A stretch of 64,000 bases of DNA from Streptomyces antimycoticus. GTDB taxonomy: Bacteria > Actinomycetota > Actinomycetes > Streptomycetales > Streptomycetaceae. Positions 8,707-17,699 of this stretch are shown piece after piece; the first letter of the stretch is position 1, and every line of letters starts with the position of its first letter. The stretch lies in assembly GCF_005405925.1 (NCBI RefSeq), contig NZ_BJHV01000001.1, forward strand, positions 8,494,001 through 8,558,000, read 5' to 3'. A program made the translations under genes and the position numbers. The notes under the pieces are model-generated. The model ran no database searches, was not told the origin of the DNA, and saw nothing but the letters and a program-made list of their open reading frames with translations.

Positions 8707-9933
8707 ATGACGTCGACGAGCGTGTCCGTGGCGGGCCGCACCGCCTCACCGAGTACGGCGCGGGCCATCAACGACCGCCTCGCCCTGCATCTGCTCAAGG
8801 ACGAGGGGCCGTTGACCGCGGGTCAGCTCAAGTCGCTGACCGGGCTGTCCCGCCCCACCATCGCGGACCTGGTCGAGCGGCTGCGGCAGACCGGGCTGGT
8901 GGCGGTCGTGGGGGAGGCGGGGGCGGAGCGCCGGGGGCCCAACGCGCGGGTGTACGGGATCGTCGCCGACAGCGCGCATGTGGCCGGGGTCGACGTCCGT
9001 ACGGACAGCGTGGCCGTATGCGTGGCCGACCTGCTGGGCCGGACCAAGGCGGAGGAGTCGCTTCCGGTGGCCCCGGACGGGGATCCGGCGCACCCTGTGG
9101 CGGCCGCGGTGGCCCTGGTGGAGCGGGCCGTCGAGCGGGCCGGGGCAGTGCGGCTGCACCACATCGGCATCGGGGTGCCCGGTCTCATCGACCCCGCCAC
9201 CGGGGAGCTCAACTCCACCGGCGGACTCCCCTCCTGGCACCGTGAGCTGGCCACCGCGCTCCACCGCGACCTCGCGGCGCCGGTGCTGCTGGAGAACGAG
9301 GTCAATCTCGCGGCCGTCGCCGAACAGCGGATGGGTACGGCGCGCGACCGCGACACCTTCGTGCTGCTGTGGCTCGGCCATGGCATCGGCGCCGCCGTGG
9401 TGCTCGACCGGGTGCTGCGGCGCGGTGCGTCCGGCGGCACCGGGGAGATCGGCTTTCTGCCGGTGCCGGGGACCTCGGGACTGCCCTCCGCCACCGGCTG
9501 CGACGGCGGGTTCCACTCCCTGGTGAGCAGCGGCGCGGTCTGCGAACTCGCGCAGGAGCACGGTCTGGAGGCCTCGGCGGGCGGCGAACGCGGGGCGGGC
9601 ACGGAGGGCTCCGGCGCGGCGGAAGCGGCGATCCGCGCGGCCCTCGACGCGGGGGAGCGCGGCGAGGCGTTCCTGGACACGCTGGCGGCCCGTATCGCGC
9701 TGGGCGTCGCGGCGATCTGCGCGGTGCTCGACCCGGGGTGCGCGGTGCTCGGCGGTGAGGTCGGCCGGGCCGGGGGCGATGGGCTCGCGCGGCGGGTGGA
9801 GGACCATGTCGCCCGGCTGTCGCCGCTGCGGACGCGGGTGCGGGCGGGGGTCGTGGGTGGTGGCGGGGTGTTGCGGGGCGCCGTGCTGACGGCGCTGGAC
9901 GCGGCGCAGAACGAGCTGTTCGGCGCGCCGTAG
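8707..9933 (+). CDS. ROK-family transcriptional regulator
   Basis: This 408-residue protein has an N-terminal winged helix (LTGLSRPTIADLVERL, about residues 48-63). A ROK kinase-like domain follows with GIGVPGLIDPATG and LENEVNLAAVAEQ. The usual ROK zinc motif CxCGxxGCxE is not present: the corresponding stretch reads ATGCDGGFHSLVS with one Cys only, so zinc binding and perhaps sugar sensing may differ. Start at ATG 8707, in frame after a GAAGGA-like ribosome site; the longer frame to 8626 would run through the operator. It is divergent from an MFS transporter, its likely target. Confidence 0.87.
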   Translation: MTSTSVSVAGRTASPSTARAINDRLALHLLKDEGPLTAGQLKSLTGLSRPTIADLVERLRQTGLVAVVGEAGAERRGPNARVYGIVADSAHVAGVDVRTDSVAVCVADLLGRTKAEESLPVAPDGDPAHPVAAAVALVERAVERAGAVRLHHIGIGVPGLIDPATGELNSTGGLPSWHRELATALHRDLAAPVLLENEVNLAAVAEQRMGTARDRDTFVLLWLGHGIGAAVVLDRVLRRGASGGTGEIGFLPVPGTSGLPSATGCDGGFHSLVSSGAVCELAQEHGLEASAGGERGAGTEGSGAAEAAIRAALDAGERGEAFLDTLAARIALGVAAICAVLDPGCAVLGGEVGRAGGDGLARRVEDHVARLSPLRTRVRAGVVGGGGVLRGAVLTALDAAQNELFGAP

Positions 9934-9971
9934 CGCGCGCCGTAGCCGTCGGTCACCCGCCCTTCTGGGGT

Positions 9972-9987
9972 GAGGGCATTCGCCCTC
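9972..9987. terminator. Hairpin after ROK gene
   Basis: GAGGGC-ATTC-GCCCTC forms a perfect 6-bp stem with a 4-base loop 39 bases after the ROK stop. There is no U tract, as is common in Streptomyces. Part of the unit (GAGGGCATTC) is repeated about 23 bases on. Confidence 0.45.
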
Positions 9988-10060
9988 CCGGGGCGAGGGC
10001 ATTCCTGTGCGATCTCTTGTCGTGCCCATGGAGCCGCCTTACTCTGAGCCCGATCTCAAG

Positions 10061-10084
10061 TCTGAATAGCGTTCAGATATCTGA
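10061..10084. promoter_or_regulatory. Overlapping palindromes upstream of alginate lyase gene
   Basis: TCTGAA-TAGCG-TTCAGA (10061-10077) overlaps the perfect palindrome TCAGATATCTGA (10073-10084). Both sit immediately before the ribosome site of the lyase gene, so a repressor here would block expression. No regulator gene is adjacent; a GntR- or IclR-type uronate sensor is a guess. Confidence 0.5.
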
Positions 10085-10096
10085 TTGGAGTGCTCA

Positions 10097-11401
10097 ATGG
10101 GTGCACCTCCAGCGGGACGCGGGCGGTTCGCCCGGGCGATCGTCACCGCCTCCGCCCTCCTGGCCGTCCTGGCGATCCCCGCCGCCCCCTCCGCCCAGGG
10201 CGCAGAGCCCGCGCGGCATTCCGGCTCGGTGCCCCGGACGGTGGTGCTCGACGGGCCCCGACTGTCCCTCACCAAGCTGAAACTGCAGCTGGGAGACCGG
10301 AATCTGCGGCGGACCGTACGCGATCTGACGGCCCAGGCCGACCAGTGGATGGACCAGGGCCCCTGGACGGTCACCGACAAGGACCAGGTGCCGCCCAGCG
10401 GCGACAAACACGACTACTTCAGCCAGGCCCCCTACTGGTGGCCGAGCCGGCCCAAGACCGACGACAATCCGTACGGCTGCCCTTACGTTCAGAAGGATGG
10501 CCAACGGAACCCCGACGTGGACAAGATGACGGACCGTCCCGAGGTCGGCAAGGTCTTCGAATCCGCCTACGAGCTCTCCCTGGCCTGGTACTACACCGGT
10601 AAGCGGGCCTATGCCGAGCACGCCGCCGACATCCTGCGCACCTGGTTCGTCACCCCCGCGACCCGGATGAACCCGAGCCTGAACCACGCCCAGTTCATCC
10701 CCTGCATGTACGACGGCCGCTCGATCGGGATCATCGACTTCTCCCAGGGCTTCACCAGCCTCCTGGACGCCGCCGCCCTGCTCGACACCGGCGCCCCCGG
10801 CTGGTCCAAGAGCGACCACGAGGGCTTCCGCACCTGGAACAAGCAGTTCCTGGACTGGCTGGTGAACAGCGACTTCGGCAAGGAGGAAGGCGCCGCCGAG
10901 AACAACCACGGCACCTTCTACGACATGCAGGTCGCCGCCATCGCCACCGCCGTGGGCGACCGGGACCGCGCCCGCCAGGTGCTCCGCGACGCCCGCACCA
11001 AGCGCATCGACACCCAGATCGCGGCCGACGGCACGCAGCCCCAGGAGCTCGAGCGCACCCGCAGCTTCCACTACTCGACGTTCAACCTCGTCGCGTACAC
11101 CCGGATGGCCGCCATCGGCAAGCACGTCGGCGTGGACCTGTGGCACTACACCGGGCCCGGCGGCGCGAACCTCTTCAAGGCGGTCGACGTCCTGCTCCCG
11201 GCGGCCACCGGCGCCGCGCCCTGGCCGTACCCGGAGCTGGACCTCCGCGCCTACGCGGCGAGCGACATCGTCCACGCGGCGGCCGACGCCGGGGACCGCA
11301 AGGCCCGCGCGGCGGTGGACAAGCTCCAGGCCCCGCCCGGCGGCGACCTGTGGGCCCTGCGGCCGGCGGTGGAGCAACTGGACAGCATCGCGCAGGGGTA
11401 G
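10097..11401 (+). CDS. Secreted alginate lyase family protein (PL5-like)
   Basis: This 434-residue protein starts at ATG 10097, six bases after GGAG. A Sec-type signal peptide covers about residues 1-36 (basic RGRFAR, hydrophobic AIVTASALLAVLAIPAA, then AQGA). The mature part contains SQAPYWWPSR, AENNHGTFYDMQ and RTRSFHYSTFNL. The NNH(G/S) and RxxxxHYS elements fit the alpha/alpha-toroid PL5 alginate lyase fold with its Asn, His, Arg and Tyr active site. It probably cleaves an acidic polysaccharide outside the cell. Upstream palindromes suggest substrate-controlled expression. Confidence 0.85.
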   Translation: MGAPPAGRGRFARAIVTASALLAVLAIPAAPSAQGAEPARHSGSVPRTVVLDGPRLSLTKLKLQLGDRNLRRTVRDLTAQADQWMDQGPWTVTDKDQVPPSGDKHDYFSQAPYWWPSRPKTDDNPYGCPYVQKDGQRNPDVDKMTDRPEVGKVFESAYELSLAWYYTGKRAYAEHAADILRTWFVTPATRMNPSLNHAQFIPCMYDGRSIGIIDFSQGFTSLLDAAALLDTGAPGWSKSDHEGFRTWNKQFLDWLVNSDFGKEEGAAENNHGTFYDMQVAAIATAVGDRDRARQVLRDARTKRIDTQIAADGTQPQELERTRSFHYSTFNLVAYTRMAAIGKHVGVDLWHYTGPGGANLFKAVDVLLPAATGAAPWPYPELDLRAYAASDIVHAAADAGDRKARAAVDKLQAPPGGDLWALRPAVEQLDSIAQG

Positions 11402-11417
11402 TGGGGCGGCGGGTCTT

Positions 11418-11462
11418 CCTCCCCCACCCCGCCCCTCCCCGAAACCGAGGGCAAGCCCCCGG
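11418..11462. repeat. Interspersed G/C hairpin element, copy 1
   Basis: A pyrimidine-rich stretch (CCCCCACCCCGCCCC type) is followed by a hairpin CCGAGGGC-AA-GCCCCCGG at 11445-11462. The same element occurs inverted at 12306-12349 and again at 21048-21093. Here it follows the lyase gene by about 20 bases and may serve as its terminator. Confidence 0.6.
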
Positions 11463-11579
11463 CCCCCCGCTCCCGGTTCGGGGCTGACGCAGATGCCGCG
11501 GAGTCTGCCGAGGCCCGGGCGCCCCGCGGGCGGCCGGGACAGGTGTGGGCCCGCGCCCGGCGACCGCCGCGGCCGCCCG

Positions 11580-12300
11580 TGGTGGGAGGCGTCGCCCCGG
11601 GGCTGCCGGGGTCGGGGCTGCGCCCTTGGCAGGCCCCCGGCCCCCGCTCGGGACCGGCTCGTAGCCGCGCAGCCTGCCCAGGCCCCTGGCGCCTCGCGGG
11701 TGCGGGGTTCGGGGTTGGGTTCGGGGCGGGTCCTCGCAGCGGGCTTCGGGCCGTTGGTGGTGGAGGTGTGGGCTCGGGCTGCCGGGGTCGGGGGTGTGTC
11801 CTTGGCCGGGGCAGGTGTGAGTCCCCGGTCCCCGCTCGGGACGGGTCTGTAGCCGCGCAGCCTGCCCAGGCCCCTGGCGCCTCGCGGGTGCGGGGTTCGG
11901 GGTTGGGTTCGGGCGGGTCCTCGCAGCGGGCTTCGGGCCGTTGGTGGTGGAGGTGTGGGCTCGGGCTGCCGGGGTCGGGGGTGTGTCCTTGGCCGGGGCA
12001 GGTGTGAGTCCCCGGTCCCCGCTCGGGACGGGTCTGTAGCCGCGCAGCCTGCCCAGGCCCTGGCACCTCGCGGGTACCGGGGGCGGAGTTGGGTTCGCGG
12101 TGGGTGGCCGCGGTGGTCTTCGGGGCGACGGTGGTGGAGGTGTCGGCCCGGGGTTGTCGGGTCGGGGCTGTGCCACCGGGGCGGACCGGTGAGGTGCCGC
12201 GGAGTTCGTTGAGGCCCGGCGCCCCGGAGGCGAACGGGGCGGGTGTGGGCCCCGCGTCCGGCGGCCGTCGCGGCCGCCGGTGGTGGGTGTGCCGGGGGCC
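11580..12300. repeat. G-rich tandem repeat tract, ~187-bp period, about four units
   Basis: Units begin near 11590, 11764, 11951 and 12138. The copies starting at 11764 and 11951 are nearly identical over most of their length, the outer two are diverged. A further pair of related ends occurs at 11485-11580 and 12185-12300. The strand is strongly G-rich with short GGGGTCGGGG-type tracts, so non-B structure is possible. The whole 11402-12450 interval has no credible gene: long frames in it lack any protein-like composition. I see no IS, tRNA or origin features. Confidence 0.65.
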
Positions 12301-12305
12301 GGGGG

Positions 12306-12349
12306 CCGGGGGCTCGCCCCCGGTTCTGGGAAGGGGCGGGGTGGGGGAT
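12306..12349. repeat. Interspersed G/C hairpin element, copy 2 (inverted)
   Basis: CCGGGGGC-TC-GCCCCCGG (12306-12323) is followed by a G-rich GGGAAGGGGCGGGGTGGGGG tail. It is the reverse complement of the element at 11418-11462, so the tandem-repeat tract is bracketed by an inverted pair. Confidence 0.6.
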
Positions 12350-12449
12350 CCCGGTCCGGCCCGAGGCCGGGCGGGTGAGGGAGGCCACATTGGCCTCGCC
12401 TCCCACCTGCGCTGATGGCCATGGCACACTAGGGGCGTACCAGTGACGT

Positions 12450-12580
12450 CAGCGCACTCCGGGGTCGGTGAAAATCCGAACCGGCGGTTACAGTCCGCGA
12501 CCCGTCCGCCGCCAGCGGTCGGTTGACCAGGTGAAATTCCTGGACCGACGGTGAAAGTCCGGATGGGAGGCAGTGCGCGG
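12450..12580 (+). promoter_or_regulatory. FMN riboswitch (RFN element)
   Basis: The outer P1 helix pairs GCGCACT (12452-12458) with AGTGCGC (12572-12578). Between them are the conserved RFN blocks GGTCGGTGAAAATCC, GAACCGGCGGTTACAGTCC, CCAGGTGAAATTCCTGG and GACCGACGGTGAAAGTCC, in the order of the FMN aptamer. It lies about 155 bases upstream of ribD and would turn the riboflavin operon off when FMN is plentiful. The expression platform (12581-12734) holds a small hairpin CCGCC-TC-GGCGG at 12603-12614. The mechanism (transcription or translation) cannot be told. Confidence 0.95.
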
Positions 12581-12734
12581 CGGTAGCGACATCACCGGTG
12601 CGCCGCCTCGGCGGTCCGTCCTTGCGTAGGTAGGGCGGGCGCTTTGCCGAACCTGGCGTGCCGGCGGCGACGTTCCCGTTCCTTTGTCATCTCGACAGCC
12701 CCGGAGTCCGTGCCCGAAGAGGCAGGAGGACCCG

Positions 12735-13844
12735 GTGGCCACCGCAGCCGAAGCCCAAGCGATGCGCCATGCCGTCGCGCTCGCCGCCCGCGGCCTCGGC
12801 CACACCAGCCCCAACCCCGTCGTCGGCTGCGTCATCCTCGACGCCGGCGGCCGCGTGGTCGGTGAGGGCTGGCATCAGCGGGCCGGCGGTCCGCATGCCG
12901 AGGTGCACGCGCTGCGCGCGGCGGGGGAGCGGGCCCGTGGCGGCACCGCCCTCGTCACCCTCGAACCGTGTGACCACACCGGACGCACCGGCCCCTGCTC
13001 CCAGGCCCTGATCGCCGCCGGGATCACCCGCGTCCACTACGCCGTCGGCGACCCCACCGCACAGGCCCGGGGCGGCGCCGCCACCCTCGCCGCGGCCGGG
13101 GTCGAGGTCGAGGCCGGGCTGCTGGCCGAGGAGGCCGAGGCGGTCAACGAGCCCTGGCTGACCGCGATGCGCCGTGGCCGCCCCTTCGTACTGTGGAAGT
13201 TCGCCGCGACGCTGGACGGCCGCAGCGCCGCCGCCGACGGCACCAGCCGGTGGATCACCTCACCCGAGTCCCGCGCCGATGTGCACCGGCTGCGCGCGGA
13301 GGCCGACGCCGTCGTCGTCGGCTCCGGCACCCTGCGTGCCGACGACCCCCACCTGGCCGTACGGGACCGGGAGGGAGCCACCCAGCCGCTGCGGGTCGTC
13401 GTGGACACGGGCGCGACCATCAAGCGCGGCGCCCGGGTCCTGGACGACGCCGCGCCCACACTGCTCGCCGTCGCCGAGGACGCCAGTACCGCCCATCTGC
13501 CCCGGCGGCCGGGCGTGGAGACCGTAAGGCTGCCACGCGCGGACGGCGGCCTCGCGATCCCCGCGCTCCTGGCCGCGCTGCACGAGCGCGGAGTGCGCTC
13601 CGTCCTGCTGGAGGGCGGCCCCACCCTCGCCGGCGCGTTCCTCGCCGCGGGCGCCGTCGACAAGGTCGTCGGCTATCTCGCTCCCGTCCTGCTCGGCGCG
13701 GGCCCCGCCGCCCTCGCCGACGCCGGAATCACCACCATCGCGCAGGCGTTGCGCCTCGAGACGGCCGACGTCACCCGGCTCGGTCCCGATCTGCGCGTCA
13801 CCGCCGTTCCCGTCGCCCCCGCCCCCCTCGCCGAGGAGAACTGA
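12735..13844 (+). CDS. ribD: Bifunctional riboflavin deaminase/reductase RibD
   Basis: This 369-residue cytosolic enzyme deaminates the pyrimidine from GTP cyclohydrolase II and then reduces the ribose side chain. The N-terminal deaminase domain has the zinc site HAEVHAL (HAE) and PCDHTGRTGPC (PCxxxxxxPC). The reductase domain begins near residue 145 with LWKFAATLDGRSA and WITSPESRADVH. Start chosen at GTG 12735, four bases after AGGAGGA; the ATG at 12684 has no ribosome site. It is first in the rib operon behind the FMN riboswitch. Confidence 0.96.
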   Translation: MATAAEAQAMRHAVALAARGLGHTSPNPVVGCVILDAGGRVVGEGWHQRAGGPHAEVHALRAAGERARGGTALVTLEPCDHTGRTGPCSQALIAAGITRVHYAVGDPTAQARGGAATLAAAGVEVEAGLLAEEAEAVNEPWLTAMRRGRPFVLWKFAATLDGRSAAADGTSRWITSPESRADVHRLRAEADAVVVGSGTLRADDPHLAVRDREGATQPLRVVVDTGATIKRGARVLDDAAPTLLAVAEDASTAHLPRRPGVETVRLPRADGGLAIPALLAALHERGVRSVLLEGGPTLAGAFLAAGAVDKVVGYLAPVLLGAGPAALADAGITTIAQALRLETADVTRLGPDLRVTAVPVAPAPLAEEN

Positions 13845-13845
13845 A

Positions 13846-14568
13846 GTGTTCACCGGAATTGTCGAAGAACTGGGTGAGATCGTCGCCATCGAGCACCTGG
13901 GCGACGCGTCCCGCTTCCAGGTGCGCGGCCCCGTCGTGACCGAGGGGGCGAAGCACGGCGACTCCATCGCCGTCAACGGCGTCTGTCTCACCGTCGTCGA
14001 CCTCATCGAGGACGCGGAGGGCACCCGGTTCAGCGCCGACGTCATGGCCGAGACCCTGGACCGCTCCAGCCTCGGCGCGCTCGACGTCGGCTCCCGCGTC
14101 AATCTGGAGCGCCCCATGGCGCTGGGCGGACGGCTCGGCGGCCACATCGTGCAGGGCCATGTGGACGGCACCGGCGCCATCGTGGACCGCAAGCTCTCCG
14201 AGCACTGGGAGATCATGAAGATCTCGCTGCCCGCGGAGCTGAGCCGCTATGTCGTCGAGAAGGGCTCCATCACGGTCGACGGCATCAGCCTGACCGTCGT
14301 CGACGCGGGCTTCGACTACTTCACCGTCAGCCTCATCCCGACGACCCTCGCGCTCACCACGCTCGGCGTCAAACAGGCCGGGGACCCGGTCAACCTCGAG
14401 GTGGACGTGCTCGCCAAGTACGTGGAGCGGCTGATGGGACGGGACAACGGCCCGCAGGGCAACGGCTCGCAGGTCGACGCCCTGCGGAACAACGCCCTGC
14501 GGAACAACGGCTTGCGGAACAACGGCTTGCTGGACAACGGCACGCAGGACAAGGAGGCCACAGCATGA
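13846..14568 (+). CDS. ribE: Riboflavin synthase alpha chain
   Basis: This 240-residue protein starts at GTG 13846, one base after the ribD stop. It begins with the diagnostic FTGIVEELG and has two lumazine-binding repeats (second one around [12 protein letters not shown]). It dismutates two 6,7-dimethyl-8-ribityllumazine molecules to riboflavin. The family usually ends near 200-215 residues. Here there is a C-terminal low-complexity tail of about 35 residues with repeats of LRNNG type, encoded by a 15-bp tandem repeat. The tail is probably dispensable. It overlaps ribBA by 4 bases (ATGA). Confidence 0.95.
   Translation: MFTGIVEELGEIVAIEHLGDASRFQVRGPVVTEGAKHGDSIAVNGVCLTVVDLIEDAEGTRFSADVMAETLDRSSLGALDVGSRVNLERPMALGGRLGGHIVQGHVDGTGAIVDRKLSEHWEIMKISLPAELSRYVVEKGSITVDGISLTVVDAGFDYFTVSLIPTTLALTTLGVKQAGDPVNLEVDVLAKYVERLMGRDNGPQGNGSQVDALRNNALRNNGLRNNGLLDNGTQDKEATA
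14479..14538 (+). repeat. 15-bp tandem repeat inside ribE 3' end
   Basis: Four consecutive 15-bp units (14479, 14494, 14509, 14524) of the form GCCCTGCGGAACAAC encode the repeating pentapeptide [10 protein letters not shown] at the C-terminus of riboflavin synthase. Unit length is a multiple of three, so copy changes keep the frame. Confidence 0.85.
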
Positions 14569-15896
14569 GCGAGGCATACGCGGTCACCGAACCGCTTCCC
14601 AGCGGCCCGGCCGCTCCCCTGCGAGCCGCGCACTGGTCCGACGAACTGGCCCTGGACCCCATCGAGCGGGCCATCGCCGACATCGCCGCGGGCCGCCCCG
14701 TCGTCGTCGTGGACGACGAGGACCGGGAGAACGAGGGCGACCTCGTCGCCGCCGCCGAGATGATCACCCCGGAGATCGTCGCGTTCATGATGAACGAGTG
14801 CCGGGGACTCATCTGCGCGCCCATGGAGGGCGCCGACCTCGACCGGCTCCGGCTTCCCCAGATGGTCGAAGAGAACACCGAGTCCATGCGGACCGCCTTC
14901 ACCGTCTCGGTCGACGCCACCGCCGAACACGGCGTCAGCACCGGGATCTCCGCCGCCGACCGGGCCACCACCCTGCGGCTGCTGGCCGACCCGGCCACCG
15001 TCCCCGGTGACCTCGTGCGCCCCGGCCATATCTTCCCGCTGCGCGCCCGCCCCGGCGGCGTGCTCGCGCGCGACGGCCACACCGAGGCCGGGGTCGACCT
15101 GGCCCGGCTGGCCGGACTGCGCCCGGCGGCCGTGATCTGCGAGATCGCGGGCGAGGACGGCGTGATGCTGCGCCTGCCCGACCTGGTCGCCTTCGCCCGC
15201 AAGCACGACCTGGCGATCGTCTCCATCGCCGATCTGATCGCGTACCGCAAGCCCGCCGAGCCGCTCGTGCGGCGCGAGGCCGAGACCCGGCTGCCCACCG
15301 CCTTCGGCGACTTCCGGGCGTTCGGCTACCGCGCGTCCGACGGCGTGGAGCACATCGCGCTGGTCCAGGGCGAGATCGGGGACGGTGAGGACGTGCTGGT
15401 CCGCGTCCACTCCGAATGCCTCACCGGCGATGTCTTCCACTCGCTGCGCTGCGACTGCGGCCCCCAGCTGCACGCCGCGCTGGAGCGGGTCACCGCCGAG
15501 GGCCGTGGCATCGTCCTGTATCTGCGCGGCCACGAGGGACGCGGTATCGGGCTGCTGTCCAAGCTGCGCGCGTACGAGCTGCAGGAGCTGGGCCGGGACA
15601 CCCTGGACGCCAATCTGGAGCTCGGCCTGCCCGCCGACGCGCGGGACTACGCCGCGGGCGCGGAGATCCTCGCCGACCTCGGCGTGCGCTCGCTGCGGCT
15701 GATGACCAACAACCCGGACAAGACCTCGGGGCTGGTCCGGCACGGGCTGCGGGTCACCGGCCGGGAGCCGATGCCCGTCCAGGCCGGTGAGCACAACCTC
15801 CGCTATCTGCGGACGAAGCGGGACCGGATGGGGCACGACCTGCCCTGGCTGGACGGCGACCGCGCCGAGCCCGTTTCCGCCTGCGGCAACCAGTGA
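14565..15896 (+). CDS. ribBA: Bifunctional DHBP synthase / GTP cyclohydrolase II RibBA
   Basis: This 443-residue enzyme supplies both riboflavin precursors. The N-terminal domain (about residues 25-225) has [19 protein letters not shown], the acidic metal site of 3,4-dihydroxy-2-butanone 4-phosphate synthase. The C-terminal domain has [17 protein letters not shown], with the three Cys zinc ligands of GTP cyclohydrolase II, and [22 protein letters not shown] 14565 overlaps the ribE stop, giving translational coupling. Both catalytic sites look intact. Confidence 0.96.
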   Translation: MSEAYAVTEPLPSGPAAPLRAAHWSDELALDPIERAIADIAAGRPVVVVDDEDRENEGDLVAAAEMITPEIVAFMMNECRGLICAPMEGADLDRLRLPQMVEENTESMRTAFTVSVDATAEHGVSTGISAADRATTLRLLADPATVPGDLVRPGHIFPLRARPGGVLARDGHTEAGVDLARLAGLRPAAVICEIAGEDGVMLRLPDLVAFARKHDLAIVSIADLIAYRKPAEPLVRREAETRLPTAFGDFRAFGYRASDGVEHIALVQGEIGDGEDVLVRVHSECLTGDVFHSLRCDCGPQLHAALERVTAEGRGIVLYLRGHEGRGIGLLSKLRAYELQELGRDTLDANLELGLPADARDYAAGAEILADLGVRSLRLMTNNPDKTSGLVRHGLRVTGREPMPVQAGEHNLRYLRTKRDRMGHDLPWLDGDRAEPVSACGNQ

Positions 15897-15950
15897 CCAC
15901 CTCAAGTACCCCCATACACCAGCACATCAGAGAAAGCACCGAGGAGAGAC

Positions 15951-16436
15951 GTGAGCGGTAAGGGCGCCCCCGAACTGTCCGTGAAGAACTGCGGGGACCT
16001 GCGCGTCGCCGTCATCGCCGCACAGTGGCACGAGAAGGTGATGGACGGGCTGCTCGACGGCGCCCTGCGCGCCCTCGGAGAACTGGGTATCGACGAGCCC
16101 ACCGTGCTGCGGGTGCCGGGCAGCTTCGAGCTGCCGGTGGTCGCGAAGGTGCTCGCCGGCCGCGGCTATGACGCGATCGTGGCCCTGGGCGTCGTCATCC
16201 GCGGCGGCACCCCGCACTTCGACTATGTGTGCCAGGGCGTCACCCAGGGGCTGACCCAGGTCAGCGTGGACACCGGCGTGCCCATCGGCTTCGGCGTGCT
16301 GACCTGCGACACCGAGGAGCAGGCCCTGGACCGGGCCGGGATCGCGGGCTCCAGCGAGGACAAGGGCCATGAGGCGGTCACCGCGGCCGTCGCCACCGCC
16401 ACCACCCTGCGCTCGGTCGCCGAACCCTGGCGCTGA
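15951..16436 (+). CDS. ribH: 6,7-dimethyl-8-ribityllumazine synthase
   Basis: This 161-residue protein carries the lumazine-synthase motifs [30 protein letters not shown] and [20 protein letters not shown]. It condenses the ribBA and ribD products; the active-site His in the family lies at the equivalent of HF in TPHFDYV. GTG start at 15951, after GAGGAGAG. It lies 54 bases after ribBA and closes the riboflavin operon. Confidence 0.96.
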   Translation: MSGKGAPELSVKNCGDLRVAVIAAQWHEKVMDGLLDGALRALGELGIDEPTVLRVPGSFELPVVAKVLAGRGYDAIVALGVVIRGGTPHFDYVCQGVTQGLTQVSVDTGVPIGFGVLTCDTEEQALDRAGIAGSSEDKGHEAVTAAVATATTLRSVAEPWR

Positions 16437-16472
16437 GGGGTGTCGCACGGCCCAAGTAGGATGACGGACACC

Positions 16473-16745
16473 ATGCCCAAGAAGACGTTCGAGGAGCTCT
16501 TCACCGAGCTCCAGCAGAAGGCCGCCACGGCCGACCCCGCCACCTCCCGCACCGCCGAACTGGTCCACTCCGGTGTGCACGCCATCGGCAAGAAGGTCGT
16601 GGAGGAGGCCGCCGAGGTGTGGATGGCCGCCGAGTACGAAAGCGACGAGGCGACCGCCGAGGAGATCTCCCAGCTCCTGTACCACCTTCAGGTGATGATG
16701 GTCGCCAAGGGGCTGACCCTCGACGACGTCTACGCCCACCTCTGA
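16473..16745 (+). CDS. hisE: Phosphoribosyl-ATP pyrophosphatase
   Basis: This 90-residue enzyme removes pyrophosphate from phosphoribosyl-ATP in step 2 of histidine synthesis. The metal-binding helix [13 protein letters not shown] and the LLYHLQVMM helix identify it. ATG 16473 gives the normal N-terminus [13 protein letters not shown]; an upstream in-frame ATG (16461) overlaps a TAGGAT sequence (16457-16462). TAGGAT could be a -10 box whose transcript would begin at or near 16473, so leaderless translation is possible (inference). Confidence 0.93.
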   Translation: MPKKTFEELFTELQQKAATADPATSRTAELVHSGVHAIGKKVVEEAAEVWMAAEYESDEATAEEISQLLYHLQVMMVAKGLTLDDVYAHL

Positions 16746-16793
16746 CACCCCCCGCCCGCACCCTCACCCTCGCAACCGAAGGAAAGAGCACTC

Positions 16794-17641
16794 ATGCTGC
16801 GCATCGCCGTCCCCAACAAGGGTTCACTGTCCGAGCCTGCGTCGGCGATGCTGCATGAGGCGGGCTACCGGCAGCGCAAGGACCGCCGGGAGCTGGTCCT
16901 CGTCGACGCGGAGAACGAGGTGGAGTTCTTCTTCCTCCGCCCCGCGACATCGCCGTGTACGTGGGCTCCGGCCGGCTCGACATCGGCATCACCGGCCGCG
17001 ATCTGCTGCTGGACTCCGGCTCCCAGGCCGAGGAGATCATGCAGCTCGGCTTCGCCGGGTCCACCTTCCGCTACGCCACCCGTCCCGGCACGGCGAAGGA
17101 CGTCAGCGAGTTCGGCGGGATGACCGTGGCCACCTCCTTCGCCGGACTGGTCACCAAGCACCTCGCCGACAACGGCGTGGACGCCGCCGTGGTCCACCTC
17201 GACGGCGCCGTCGAGACCGCCATCCAGCTCGGTGTCGCCGAGATCATCGCGGATGTGGTCGAGACCGGCACCACCCTGCGCAACGCCGGGCTGGAGATCA
17301 TCGGCGAGCCCATCCTGGAGTCCGAGGCGGTCGTCATCCGCCGCACCGGCGACCCCAGCGACGACCCCAAGGTCCAGCAGTTCCTCCGCCGGATGCAGGG
17401 CGTCCTGGTCGCCCGGCGGTACGTGATGATGGACTACGACATCCGGGTGGAGCAGGTGGAGCGTGCCGTCGCGCTCACCCCGGGCCTGGAGTCGCCCACA
17501 GTCTCCCCGCTGCACCACGAGGGCTGGGTCGCGGTCCGCTCGATGGTCCCCGCCCGGGACGCCCAGCGGATCATGGACGAGCTCTACGACCTGGGGGCCC
17601 GGGCCATCCTCACCACGGGCATCCACGCCTGCCGCCTCTGA
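16794..17641 (+). CDS. hisG: ATP phosphoribosyltransferase, frameshifted as given
   Basis: First enzyme of histidine synthesis, joining ATP and PRPP. The N-terminus [20 protein letters not shown] is in one frame to about base 16940. The rest, from [18 protein letters not shown] to the end, is in another. Adding one C to the CCCC run at 16940-16943 restores [16 protein letters not shown] and an open frame of 282 residues, the usual length of the actinobacterial long form. C-terminal ACT-like regulatory region [18 protein letters not shown] is intact. A sequencing error is more likely than loss of an essential biosynthetic gene. Confidence 0.92.
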
Positions 17642-17699
17642 CGGCACGCCCCGCCCCGCCTTCCCTCCCGTTCCCTCCTCATCCGAGAGGCCGACCCAC

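Noticed and set aside
10094..12427. 777-residue minus-strand frame across the repeat tract
   Set aside because: Part is antisense to the alginate lyase gene and the rest is Pro/Arg/Gly repeats from the tandem tract. No ribosome site or conserved segment supports it.
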